From UBA965 sp040396955 (GTDB taxonomy: Bacteria; Chloroflexota; Chloroflexia; Chloroflexales; Roseiflexaceae), in contig JBBAWX010000005.1 of NCBI GenBank assembly GCA_040396955.1, positions 1 to 64,000 on the forward strand: a stretch of 64,000 nt of DNA, read 5' to 3'. Positions within the stretch are counted from its first letter, which is position 1. Every line of letters starts with the position of its first letter. Below are positions 8,746 through 17,545 of this stretch, in pieces. A program made the position numbers and the translations under genes. The notes under the pieces were generated by a model. It did not search any database, was not told the DNA's origin, and was given only the letters and a program-made list of their open reading frames with translations.

Positions 8746-10110
8746 ATGACTACCCTACCACACGAGCAACAGTACCGCCGCTCACTGGCCGACGGCTACA
8801 CCCTGCGCTGGGGCGATGAGCACGACCACGACTCAATTGCAGACCTCTACGCCCGGGTATTTGGAGACGAGGTCGAAAGCGGGTTTAATCAGTATGTCGC
8901 CAATTACGGGCGACGGGTACTCAGTGCCGAGCACCCACTCGGCGGTGCTCGGGATGTCGCCATTGTCGTTGATGCCCATCAAAACGTCGTATCGGCGGCG
9001 CTATTGATGCGCATGCCCATCGAATACGCCGGAGTACCGCTCGCCGGTGGCAGACCTGAAATTGTGGCCACTGACCCACGCATGCGCAACCGTGGCTACA
9101 TCCGCGACATATTCGCACTGCTCCATGCCCGTAGCGAAGCTCGCGGTGATGTGGTGCAGGGCATCACCGGCATTCCGTACTACTATCGGCAGTTTGGCTA
9201 TGAATACGCGATTACCCTGGGGGGTGGACGCATGTATCCGTTCCAAGCAATTCCAGAGCTCGGCTCAGGGGCATCCGAGCCATTCGACATTCGACCAGCC
9301 ACCAACGCCGACATCATGCAGTTGTTGATGCTCTATGAGCGTGAACGCATGCGTCAATCCGACCATCTCCCGATGCTCGTCACTTCAAAAATCGACGCCG
9401 CCTACCTGCGCTACGCCATCGCCCCAACCACTGCCCACGAACCGTGGGTGCCCATGGTCATCACCCGCCCGCACAACGGCGAAGTTGTCGGTACCTTTTG
9501 GACGAACCGCGTGCGGAACACCGAACACATTGGAGTCTGGTCACTCAGCACCGAGCCACACGTCAGCCTCCATAGCGTCTTCCCCTGCGTGGTGCGCTAT
9601 CTTCGCCATGCGGCCCGTGAAACAATACCAACCGTCGATGGCCGAACTCCAGTGGCACAGAGTATTTACTTCGGACTTGGTGTCGACCACCCGGTCTACC
9701 AAATCATTCATCAACAGATGCACCGCGTGAACCGCCCCTATGCCTGGTATCTGCGGGTGCCCGATCTCCCACGCCTCATCGGCCAGATTGCCGTGCCCCT
9801 GGAACGGCGCCTCGCTCAAAGTAGTTATGCGGGATTCACGGGCGAAATCACCGTTGATTTTTATCGGAGTGGATTAATACTGACGTTTGCCAACGGCAAA
9901 ATACAGGCGCGCACCTGGCACAAACAACAAGAACCCCGGAGCGCCCAAGCGAGCTATCCACCAAATGTCATTTTGCAGCAACTGTTTGGCATGCACTCTA
10001 TCAACGAGCTCAAACACAACCACGCCGATGTACGGTCACAGATTGAAACCGAAGACATTCTCAACGTGCTGTTTCCCAAGCAAGCGTCGTGGTTGGCACC
10101 ACTCGACTAG
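8746..10110 (+). CDS. Eis-like GNAT acetyltransferase, paralogue 4
   Basis: A 454-aa protein starting at ATG 8746, 14 nt after the preceding stop. It has GRPEIVATDPRMRNRGYIRD, ITGIPYYYRQFGY and the C-terminal LFPKQASWLAPLD. It is more divergent in the first 60 residues and in the C-terminal tail than paralogues 2 and 3. Its stop overlaps the convergent trkH-like stop by 4 bases, so no terminator fits between them. Substrate specificity is unknown. Confidence 0.8.
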   Translation: MTTLPHEQQYRRSLADGYTLRWGDEHDHDSIADLYARVFGDEVESGFNQYVANYGRRVLSAEHPLGGARDVAIVVDAHQNVVSAALLMRMPIEYAGVPLAGGRPEIVATDPRMRNRGYIRDIFALLHARSEARGDVVQGITGIPYYYRQFGYEYAITLGGGRMYPFQAIPELGSGASEPFDIRPATNADIMQLLMLYERERMRQSDHLPMLVTSKIDAAYLRYAIAPTTAHEPWVPMVITRPHNGEVVGTFWTNRVRNTEHIGVWSLSTEPHVSLHSVFPCVVRYLRHAARETIPTVDGRTPVAQSIYFGLGVDHPVYQIIHQQMHRVNRPYAWYLRVPDLPRLIGQIAVPLERRLAQSSYAGFTGEITVDFYRSGLILTFANGKIQARTWHKQQEPRSAQASYPPNVILQQLFGMHSINELKHNHADVRSQIETEDILNVLFPKQASWLAPLD

Positions 10111-11447
10111 GCCAGCCACAACTTCGCAGATGAGATGCGTTTGGGGCGGACCCGTCCATAAATCGAAACAACCAGCAAAAACGTACCCACTCTGCCCCAA
10201 ATCATGGCACCCGTCAACAGGTACCATGCATTGATGGGCAGGGTGGTCACTGTGTGAGCAGGAATTTCGACGGTAGCAAAGCTGGCTATCGCCACATACA
10301 GAGCAGTACGAGCCTCGACCCCTAGCCACCACACCAGGAGAGCAGTTACCACGAGCACGACTACGACACCAGCCACGGCAATCCAGCCGGCACGACGCAC
10401 CAGGATGGGGGCCACTCGTTGTCCCCACAGCATGACGGTGTTTTCTTGTGCCAAACGGGCACGCATGCCAGCGATGACAATGGCGAGCGTAATCGGCGAG
10501 ACACCCCCGCCCATGGCACCTGGAGCACTTCCCACGAACATACTCAAGAACAACCAGAGTTGCGCGGTTGGTGCCAACGTGTGCGGCGTATCAAAGACCA
10601 TCAACCCGGCAGTCCGTTGTGCGATGGCAGAATACACGGCCTGTGCAAATCGAGTGGGCATGGGGTCAGCGGCATGTGCGATGTTCCATTGTGGCGAAAG
10701 CAGATAGCCGGCAACCGATCCTCCAAGGAGCACTGTCAGGACCATCGCCGTCACAATGGTCTGTGGCAAAGTCCGCCGCCGTGTACTCACATCGACGATA
10801 AAGGGCAGCCCGAGGGCCCCTAGAAGCATGGCGACGGCCACCACACTCATCGACACCGCGTGTTGCACCATGGCATCAAAGGCGGGATCGCTTCCAGTCA
10901 TCTGAAAACCGGCGTTCGTGAATGCATTGGTGGCATGAAAAAAAGCCAGAAACCAGAGGTAGTCGGAGGCAAAATTGAGTGAACGCCAATGCAACGCCAA
11001 GAGCAGTGCCACCCAGATTTCGATTATCAGCGCCATTCCAATTAAATTGAGCCAGGGAATATGGCGCCGTCGAAAAATGGGCACGCCGAGGCGTTGTAGT
11101 TGATGAAGCACGACCGCCATAAATCCGATACCACCGACGTGCATGAGCACCACCACCACGGCAAATCCAGCCACAGACAGGGTGTCAATGAGCACAAACG
11201 GCACTGTACCACTTGCAGTCAACGCCGATACGCTCAACAACCACGCCTCCGACCAACTCAATGGCCGGAGTGTGAATCCGAGTGGCGCCACAAACCCCGC
11301 ACTCGCAATCAACGCCAACAAGACAAACGTGCCACACACAATGGCGGCACGTTTGAATGCTTGACGATGGTACGCAGGAATGTAGAGATGTGTGAGCACA
11401 CGACGCGACACTCGGGTCACACGCTCAACCCATTGCGACGATCTCAC
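10107..11447 (-). CDS. TrkH/KtrB-type cation transporter with altered fourth filter
   Basis: A 446-aa membrane protein of the Trk/Ktr/HKT superfamily. The four pore loops are readable: ALTASGTV, AFTNAGFQM, AQRTAGLMV and SFATVEIPA. The first three keep the filter glycine. In the fourth, the usual T-V-G-L-S is T-V-E-I-P, with codons GTC GAA, so glycine is replaced by glutamate. The GRVG motif of the last helix is kept (WGRVGTF). Family members take up K+ or Na+ with a TrkA/KtrA regulator, but none is encoded nearby. The start is GTG at 11447, 3 nt after the citrate synthase stop, so it is the second gene of that transcript. Confidence 0.85.
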   Translation of the reverse strand: MRSSQWVERVTRVSRRVLTHLYIPAYHRQAFKRAAIVCGTFVLLALIASAGFVAPLGFTLRPLSWSEAWLLSVSALTASGTVPFVLIDTLSVAGFAVVVVLMHVGGIGFMAVVLHQLQRLGVPIFRRRHIPWLNLIGMALIIEIWVALLLALHWRSLNFASDYLWFLAFFHATNAFTNAGFQMTGSDPAFDAMVQHAVSMSVVAVAMLLGALGLPFIVDVSTRRRTLPQTIVTAMVLTVLLGGSVAGYLLSPQWNIAHAADPMPTRFAQAVYSAIAQRTAGLMVFDTPHTLAPTAQLWLFLSMFVGSAPGAMGGGVSPITLAIVIAGMRARLAQENTVMLWGQRVAPILVRRAGWIAVAGVVVVLVVTALLVWWLGVEARTALYVAIASFATVEIPAHTVTTLPINAWYLLTGAMIWGRVGTFLLVVSIYGRVRPKRISSAKLWLA

Positions 11448-11450
11448 CGC

Positions 11451-12566
11451 TTACCCACGCTGTTCTACAGGGACATACGACACATCGACCGGGCCAATGT
11501 ACTCAGACTCAGGGCGATAAATACGGTTATCACTGTACTGCTCATAGACGTGTGCCGACCAACCAGCCACGCGACTGATGGCAAACAACGGCGTAAACAT
11601 GTCGATTGGAATCCCCAGTGCATAGTAGACCGACGCTGAGTAAAAATCAACGTTCACCGGCAACGACTTGGCACCTTGTACCGTCTTGCGGATAATCTCC
11701 GAGATTTCGTACCACTTCCGCGGACCAATCGTCTCTGCCTGCTCACGCGACAAGCGCTGGAGCCAAGCCGCACGTGGGTCGTCAGCCTTGTAGACACGAT
11801 GTCCAAAACCCATGATTTTCTTTTTGCCATCCATCATGCCACGCACAATCTGCTCGGCACGCTCCGGGTTGCCGATTTCAAGCAACATGCGCATCACCTG
11901 CTCGTTGGCGCCGCCATGGAGTGGGCCTTTGAGTGTGCCAATTGCCGACACAATCGCTGAGTGCAAATCAGACATGGATGAAGCGGTCACCCGCGCTGCA
12001 AACGTTGAAGCATTCAAACCGTGGTCAGCATGCAAAATCAGACATTTGTCGAGCACCGCCGCTGCTTTGGGGTCTGGCTCATCACCGTTCATCATGTAGA
12101 GAAAATTGGCAGCATGACTGAGGTCAGTGCGTGGCAAAATCGGCCACTGATTGTTGCGGATACGCTCCCAAGCCGCAATCACGGTGGGCATTGAGGCAGT
12201 CAAACGCAACGATTTATGTACATTGGCCTCAAGCGAATTATCGAGATCTTCGGGATCGTAGGGCGACAGCGCCGAAATCGCCGTGCGCAACACTTCCATG
12301 GTGGGAGTCTTTTTGGGCATTGCCATCATCAGCGAGAGGATTTCGTAGGGAATCTGCCGATTATTGATGAACTTCTGCTTGAAGCTCTCGAGCTGATGGG
12401 CCGTCGGCAAACGACCATACCACAACAATGCGGTGGTTTCTTCGAACGTGGAGTATTCAGCCAGCTCATCGATATCAATACCGCGGTAGAAGAGGCGGCC
12501 GTTGATACCATCGATCTGGCTAATCGCAGTTTGGGCTGCAATCACCCCTTCGAGTCCCTTGATCAT
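11451..12566 (-). CDS. gltA: Citrate synthase
   Basis: A 371-aa type I-like short citrate synthase that condenses oxaloacetate and acetyl-CoA at the entry to the TCA cycle. The catalytic residues are readable: His in DHGLNAS, His in GPLHGGAN, and Asp in NVDFYSA; the family segment GFGHRVYK is also present. The start ATG at 12566 follows a strong GAGGAG site; frames continuing upstream to 12644 lack one. 2-Methylcitrate synthases are close relatives and cannot be excluded by sequence alone. A -10 TATAAT lies at 12727-12722, about 155 nt upstream. A TrkH-like gene follows immediately. Confidence 0.92.
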   Translation of the reverse strand: MIKGLEGVIAAQTAISQIDGINGRLFYRGIDIDELAEYSTFEETTALLWYGRLPTAHQLESFKQKFINNRQIPYEILSLMMAMPKKTPTMEVLRTAISALSPYDPEDLDNSLEANVHKSLRLTASMPTVIAAWERIRNNQWPILPRTDLSHAANFLYMMNGDEPDPKAAAVLDKCLILHADHGLNASTFAARVTASSMSDLHSAIVSAIGTLKGPLHGGANEQVMRMLLEIGNPERAEQIVRGMMDGKKKIMGFGHRVYKADDPRAAWLQRLSREQAETIGPRKWYEISEIIRKTVQGAKSLPVNVDFYSASVYYALGIPIDMFTPLFAISRVAGWSAHVYEQYSDNRIYRPESEYIGPVDVSYVPVEQRG

Positions 12567-12721
12567 ATATACGTCTCCTCGTGTATCGCCCCAAGCTGAG
12601 CACATCAACACTGATGCGCAGAGTCTCCCTCTACCCACAACCAAGCGAGCATCAACACATCGTGCGGTTTTAGCTCAATTTGGCGCTTCCTCATAACTTG
12701 GCACGCTATATTCCGCCCGCC

Positions 12722-12727
12722 ATTATA
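12722..12727 (-). promoter_or_regulatory. Possible -10 element for the citrate synthase operon
   Basis: A perfect TATAAT on the minus strand within the 185-nt space between trpA and the citrate synthase gene. No clear -35 was found. The remaining space contains nothing else I can assign. Confidence 0.35.
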
Positions 12728-12751
12728 CACCAAGTCGCGAAATGCGCGGTT

Positions 12752-13543
12752 TTAGATATGTGGACGAAGCTCCTTGATGTACTCCACCAACACATGAGTA
12801 CGTTGTGCGGGCGCTGTTGCATCCATCAAATTAATCAGTTTACTCGCAACAATGGCGCCATCGGCACAACTCGCCACCGTCTGCACATGCTCCGGTGTAC
12901 TGATGCCAAAACCGACGACCAACGGGAGATCGGTGTGCGACCGCACCCGTGCCAAAAATGCCGGCAACCCGTCCCACAACGAGGTACGCGCACCGGTTAC
13001 TCCCGTCAAGGACACACAATAAATGAACCCACTTGCCACTTTGACAATGCTCGCGATGCGCGTATCAGGGGTGGTGGGTGCCACAAACATGATGAAATCA
13101 AGCCCCTGGGACTCGAGTACGGCTTGAAACTCAGCCGCCTCTTCTGGGGGAAGATCTGGCACGATGACGCCGTCGGCGCCTGCTGCCGCCGCGTCAGCGG
13201 CAAATCGCTGCAACCCGTACTGCAAAAAGGGATTGTAGTAGCCCATCATCACCAACGGCACGGTCACACCTGCTGCCCGCAACTGCTGTACGGACGCAAT
13301 GGCAAATGCTACATTGACGCCATTGCGGAGCGCCTGCTCTGAGGCCTTTTGAATGGTGGCACCATCAGCAAGCGGATCAGAAAAAGGCACACCAATCTCG
13401 AACAAGTCGGCACCAGCCGCTTGCAATGCTGGCGCTAGCTCTAGCAATGAATCACGCTCAGGGTAGCCGACCATCAAATAGGGCATTAAAGCACCACGTT
13501 GTTCGGCGCGCAGTCGCGCAAACGTTTCGTGAATTCGTCCCAC
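12752..13543 (-). CDS. trpA: Tryptophan synthase alpha subunit
   Basis: A 263-aa TIM barrel that cleaves indole-3-glycerol phosphate to indole and glyceraldehyde-3-phosphate. The catalytic Glu is in FEIGVPFSDPLADG near residue 48 and the Asp in the same motif near residue 59. The signatures MMGYYNP, VPDLPPEEA and GFGISTPEHV are all present. It lies 8 nt after pgsA and is not next to trpB or any other trp gene in this window, which is unusual because trpA normally follows trpB. Confidence 0.96.
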   Translation of the reverse strand: MGRIHETFARLRAEQRGALMPYLMVGYPERDSLLELAPALQAAGADLFEIGVPFSDPLADGATIQKASEQALRNGVNVAFAIASVQQLRAAGVTVPLVMMGYYNPFLQYGLQRFAADAAAAGADGVIVPDLPPEEAAEFQAVLESQGLDFIMFVAPTTPDTRIASIVKVASGFIYCVSLTGVTGARTSLWDGLPAFLARVRSHTDLPLVVGFGISTPEHVQTVASCADGAIVASKLINLMDATAPAQRTHVLVEYIKELRPHI

Positions 13544-13551
13544 CGGTTACC

Positions 13552-14142
13552 TCATTCTGCTTTTATGTCTACTGTCTTTGCAAGGAGTTGGCGTGCATTC
13601 CAGAAGTATTCAATCCCAGAGGCGACGGTCCAAATCAGGCCGAGCGCCATGGGGATCTGCCACCATTGCGCCAACCACTCCAACCACCACGGAGCGTCAA
13701 TGACTTGTAGTGCCAAAAAGACCATCAACCAAATCAAGCCGGTCACGGTCAAGGTGAGTTTTTGTTTGCCCCACACACCAGCAGGAATCACTACACCTTG
13801 CGAGGCTGCATACGAACGCAACCCGGAGACGGCAAATTCACGCACGATGATGAGCAGGCCAACCCAGCTCGGCAACGCGTCAATCTCAATAAGCGGCAAT
13901 AATGCGCCAGCGACGAATATTTTGTCAGAAATCGTGTCAAGAAATATCCCCACGGGCGATACGACTTGCAACCGACGTGCCAACGCGCCATCAACGATGT
14001 CAGACATCGCCATGATGAAGAGCAGGAGCGCAGCCCAGAGCATAAACCAGGCATCGTTGCTCAAAATCCACACCGCCATCAGCGGCGTTACCACGATTCG
14101 AAACAATCCGAGCAAATTTGGTATTTGCCGTATATAACCCAT
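13552..14142 (-). CDS. pgsA: CDP-diacylglycerol-glycerol-3-phosphate 3-phosphatidyltransferase
   Basis: A 196-aa membrane enzyme of phosphatidylglycerol synthesis. The full CDP-alcohol phosphatidyltransferase motif D-x2-D-G-x2-A-R-x8-G-x3-D-x3-D is present: SDIVDGALARR followed by GIFLDTISD. The N-terminal IPNLLGLFRI is typical of PgsA. Several transmembrane helices follow. A TATAAT 37 nt upstream suggests its own promoter within the glycosyltransferase cluster, shared with trpA. Confidence 0.93.
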   Translation of the reverse strand: MGYIRQIPNLLGLFRIVVTPLMAVWILSNDAWFMLWAALLLFIMAMSDIVDGALARRLQVVSPVGIFLDTISDKIFVAGALLPLIEIDALPSWVGLLIIVREFAVSGLRSYAASQGVVIPAGVWGKQKLTLTVTGLIWLMVFLALQVIDAPWWLEWLAQWWQIPMALGLIWTVASGIEYFWNARQLLAKTVDIKAE

Positions 14143-14178
14143 ATGATTTCACCCAATTCTACTGCAACGATGCCCCGC

Positions 14179-14207
14179 ATTATAGCACGCTACTCAATGA
14201 CCGTCAC
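14179..14207 (-). promoter_or_regulatory. Promoter of pgsA-trpA
   Basis: Minus-strand -10 TATAAT (14184-14179) with a GTGACG -35 (14207-14202) at 17-nt spacing, the latter inside the end of the upstream glycosyltransferase gene. A start near 14172 gives a leader of about 30 nt for pgsA. Confidence 0.5.
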
Positions 14208-16313
14208 GGTCTCGACAATCAAACGATCATCACCAAGCACACCTCCGCTCTCCGATGTCACCTTGAGGCGATTGCCGTGCATATCGTATACCCCCACAAT
14301 AATGGCGTATTTCCCCGCGGGCAAATCGGCCGGTAATGTGATGCTCCGCTCATCGTGGACCGGGTCATTGAGACGCCATGTCGTCGTCCGCCCCGCATCA
14401 CCATACCCATAGAGCGGCGGGCCGTCTTGTTGGGCCACCGGTGGCTCATTGCAACGCTGACACAAATGCACGAAAACGCCATAATCTTGCCGCGGGACGG
14501 CCGTTGCCTCCCAATAGAGTTGGATGGGCACAGTGCCACGGGCACGGAACCCATTGCCCAGTGGACGCACCGTGACACCACGCAACTTGATTTGCTCACC
14601 AAATACGGCGTTAATGACTTTTTCTGGCTGTGGTACCACGTTGGTGCCATAAGCGCTCGGGTAGCTCTGACACATCAGTGATACCCCATATCGGTCAATA
14701 CCACCGCACGGCCATGAACGCTGTGGATAGTGAAAATACAGCCAGACTCGCCCATATGGATTCACCCCGTCGATGGGGGGATCCACTTGATTGGCGTGGT
14801 CGGGTGCAATCAACAAGAAGGCACGATGCTTGCCCCGTGCGGCCTGATTCAACTCAGCTTCAAACAAACGGCGCTGGTATTCGATTTCCGCAGTGCGTTC
14901 GGGCGAAACACCGCGGAATCCATCACTAAAATGGGGAAACACGAGTGGTTTCGGCAACGGGTCGCGCGTGACTCGGGCGTAATACCAGTACAAGGGTTCT
15001 GCGTATGCCGGGTGCACCACCACCAGATCATCGCGCGTCACCCGCTGCGCAAATTCACTCACCACCTCACGCCATTGTTCTTTGACCGGGGTCCCCGAGT
15101 ACATACCGCGTGTGGGCTCAAACAGATTGGCCAGATTAGCCAAAACAGTCAGCAACAGCAACATGCGTCCCACCCGCACATAGCGATAAATCTTGCCGCG
15201 AATCACAAGTCGATCAATGGCGTAGCGGGTCCCCCGCACCATTAGAATTACCCAAGCTGGCAACACCATGATTGCGTAGCGCGCATCAAAATACGGAGTC
15301 ACGCCGTAACTGACAAGCACCACGAGAGCAGGCACACTCGCTAGCAGCAACAATTGGCGTGCGTGCGGGTCGTTTTCGCTACGCACACGCTGCCACGCAT
15401 CATAGGTCCCCAATAGGAGCAAGCATGTACAGGGCGCAATCCACATCCAGACGGGCACACCCCAGAGCGTGTCGGCCCAACGCCGGTCTGCCAAAAACCG
15501 GGCCAACAAATCAAACAAGGAGGTGAACGGCGACTGCCAGGGAATACCACCGATTGCTTTCGCACGGATCGACAGGGCAATGCCGACCACTGCCACCAAC
15601 CCCGAAAGTGCGGCAGCTCCCCAGAGAGCCTGCCGACGCCAATCGCGATACCGATACCCGGGAATAATGAAAAGTGCGAGCATCATCAAGAGACCCAGAC
15701 GATGCACGAAGGGCAACGTCAAAACGAAAAACCACCACCAGCGCGAGCGATGTGACACGACCGTCAGCACGCTACTCCACAACAGCCACATGGCGTACAC
15801 TTTGGCATCTTGTGCATACCAGATGACTACCGGTGCCGTGCTCATGATAAGCCAGGCAAAACCACGTTGGGGGTGGCGTGCAAAGGCCAGACTGACCATG
15901 GCACAAGCACCGGCACTCGCAAGCAATGACGGCAATCGCAACGCGATTTCGGAGTCACCAGCCACGCCAATCCACAGGTTGAGCATCAAATGATAGAGCG
16001 GATAGGCGGCGTCTTTACTCAAAAGCTCAAGTGCCAAGGTGCTCGTCGATTTTTGAGTGATTTCGGCCCACGTTGCGCCTTCGTCCAACCACAAGTTTTG
16101 TGTACCAAGGTGCCACGATTGGACAGCCAACGTGGCCACGTACGCCAACACAAACCAGCGAACCTGCTCCGATAGACCGTTCCAACCACTCTGGGCAACC
16201 ACCTGCGACTGTAGCACCGAATGGCGCCACCATGGGATGAAGCGCTGGCGCAGATTGGCTACCAACCACCGATAGCCACGTTCGAGTGCTATGACAATAT
16301 CGCGATCTTTCAT
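14190..16313 (-). CDS. GT39-type polyprenyl-phosphate-sugar glycosyltransferase, membrane
   Basis: A 707-aa protein with about eleven membrane helices in its first 400 residues and a soluble C-terminal part. The first extracytoplasmic loop has NLWLDEGATW (about residues 72-81), the acidic catalytic loop of PMT/ArnT-like (GT39/GT83) enzymes that use polyprenyl-phosphate sugars outside the membrane. The C-terminal half, with GGIDRYGVSLM and a beta-rich tail, resembles no domain I know. Its ATG overlaps the stop of the GT4 gene (ATGA at 16310). Acceptor and sugar are unknown. Confidence 0.8.
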   Translation of the reverse strand: MKDRDIVIALERGYRWLVANLRQRFIPWWRHSVLQSQVVAQSGWNGLSEQVRWFVLAYVATLAVQSWHLGTQNLWLDEGATWAEITQKSTSTLALELLSKDAAYPLYHLMLNLWIGVAGDSEIALRLPSLLASAGACAMVSLAFARHPQRGFAWLIMSTAPVVIWYAQDAKVYAMWLLWSSVLTVVSHRSRWWWFFVLTLPFVHRLGLLMMLALFIIPGYRYRDWRRQALWGAAALSGLVAVVGIALSIRAKAIGGIPWQSPFTSLFDLLARFLADRRWADTLWGVPVWMWIAPCTCLLLLGTYDAWQRVRSENDPHARQLLLLASVPALVVLVSYGVTPYFDARYAIMVLPAWVILMVRGTRYAIDRLVIRGKIYRYVRVGRMLLLLTVLANLANLFEPTRGMYSGTPVKEQWREVVSEFAQRVTRDDLVVVHPAYAEPLYWYYARVTRDPLPKPLVFPHFSDGFRGVSPERTAEIEYQRRLFEAELNQAARGKHRAFLLIAPDHANQVDPPIDGVNPYGRVWLYFHYPQRSWPCGGIDRYGVSLMCQSYPSAYGTNVVPQPEKVINAVFGEQIKLRGVTVRPLGNGFRARGTVPIQLYWEATAVPRQDYGVFVHLCQRCNEPPVAQQDGPPLYGYGDAGRTTTWRLNDPVHDERSITLPADLPAGKYAIIVGVYDMHGNRLKVTSESGGVLGDDRLIVETVTVIE

Positions 16314-17536
16314 GTGCGGAGCACCTCTGCATAGATATCAATCAACCGTCGGGTCATTGCATCCCAAGTCAGCTCCGTTGTAATACGCTGGCGCGCCTGC
16401 TCGCCGTAGTGCGCACGGAGCGCTGGATCGGTAAGGAGTACGATTAGCGCATCTGCCAACGACGCCACATCACCTTCGGGGACTAACCTGCCATGCACTC
16501 CATCAACGAGTACCTCGGGGATTCCTGCCACATCGGAGGCAACCACGGCACATCCTGCGGCCATGCCCTCGAGTAACGCATTGGGCAGGCCGTCCACATT
16601 CCCCGATTCATCGTGTACCGAAGGCACCACATAGACATCGGCACTTGCCAATAACGCGGCCACATCATCACGCAAGAGTTGCCCGGGCATTATCAACATC
16701 TCAGCAACTCCAAGTTTTTGCGCACACTCAGCATATGAATCACGCAAATCACCGTACCCAGCCAACACCAATCGCGCCTGCGGAAACAGCGTTTGAATGC
16801 GCGGAAGTGCTTCTATGAGTCGATGAAAGCCCTTTTTGTATACGAAACGACCCACTGCCACCAATAAGGGCACATCCGCTGCCACGCCAAAACGCTCTGC
16901 CACCCACGCACGGTTTCGCACAGTCGGAGCAAACTGCTCTACTGCAACCCCGTACGGCACGGTGCTCGTGGTGCTCGCCGTAGCACCGAGTGCCAATGCT
17001 CGCTGATGCAAATCACCACTACAAGCAGTAGCTGCCGCACTTTGTGCGAAAATCCAGCGTGCCACCGTGCGAAATGGTCGATTGCGCTCCGCCATACTGA
17101 CATCGGAGCCGTGCATGCTCACGACTAGCGGCAAACCAAAAAGACGCGCACAAAGTGCTGCTGGCAACCCATTGGGAATCACCCAATGCGCATGGATTAC
17201 ATCTGGTTTGAACACACGTACCTGTTGCCACAAGGCAATGGTTGAGGCCGCAAGTCCAAACGGCGCAGCCAACATGGCCTGCCTCCGCAACCCGACGTCG
17301 GCATGCAACGCCTCTGCATACCCCCAGACTGCGAGTTGAGGGAATGGCGCATATCGGTATGTGTGTAATTCCACGCCCGCTTCAACGGGCGCATGCTGGA
17401 ATTCACGGTGCCACGGCAAGACGACCCGCACTGCCACCCCATGCCGTACCACCCCGGCGGCAATTTCAGCAATGAACGGCGCCGTGGCATCACCAGCATA
17501 CTTCGGATACGAGGTTGCCAACATCAATACTCGCAC
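16310..17536 (-). CDS. Glycosyltransferase family 4
   Basis: A 408-aa GT-B glycosyltransferase transferring sugar from a nucleotide-sugar donor at the cytoplasmic face. It has HAHWVIPNGLPA and SMHGSDVSM in the N-terminal domain, VGRFVYKKGFHRLIEAL at the start of the C-terminal Rossmann domain, and the E-x7-E-type motif LLEGMAAGCAVVASDVAGIPE. The start is GTG at 17536 with GGGA upstream. It lies between two membrane glycosyltransferases with minimal spacing and probably joins them in building a cell-surface glycan or glycolipid. Confidence 0.9.
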   Translation of the reverse strand: MRVLMLATSYPKYAGDATAPFIAEIAAGVVRHGVAVRVVLPWHREFQHAPVEAGVELHTYRYAPFPQLAVWGYAEALHADVGLRRQAMLAAPFGLAASTIALWQQVRVFKPDVIHAHWVIPNGLPAALCARLFGLPLVVSMHGSDVSMAERNRPFRTVARWIFAQSAAATACSGDLHQRALALGATASTTSTVPYGVAVEQFAPTVRNRAWVAERFGVAADVPLLVAVGRFVYKKGFHRLIEALPRIQTLFPQARLVLAGYGDLRDSYAECAQKLGVAEMLIMPGQLLRDDVAALLASADVYVVPSVHDESGNVDGLPNALLEGMAAGCAVVASDVAGIPEVLVDGVHGRLVPEGDVASLADALIVLLTDPALRAHYGEQARQRITTELTWDAMTRRLIDIYAEVLRT

Positions 17537-17545
17537 AGTTGTCCC

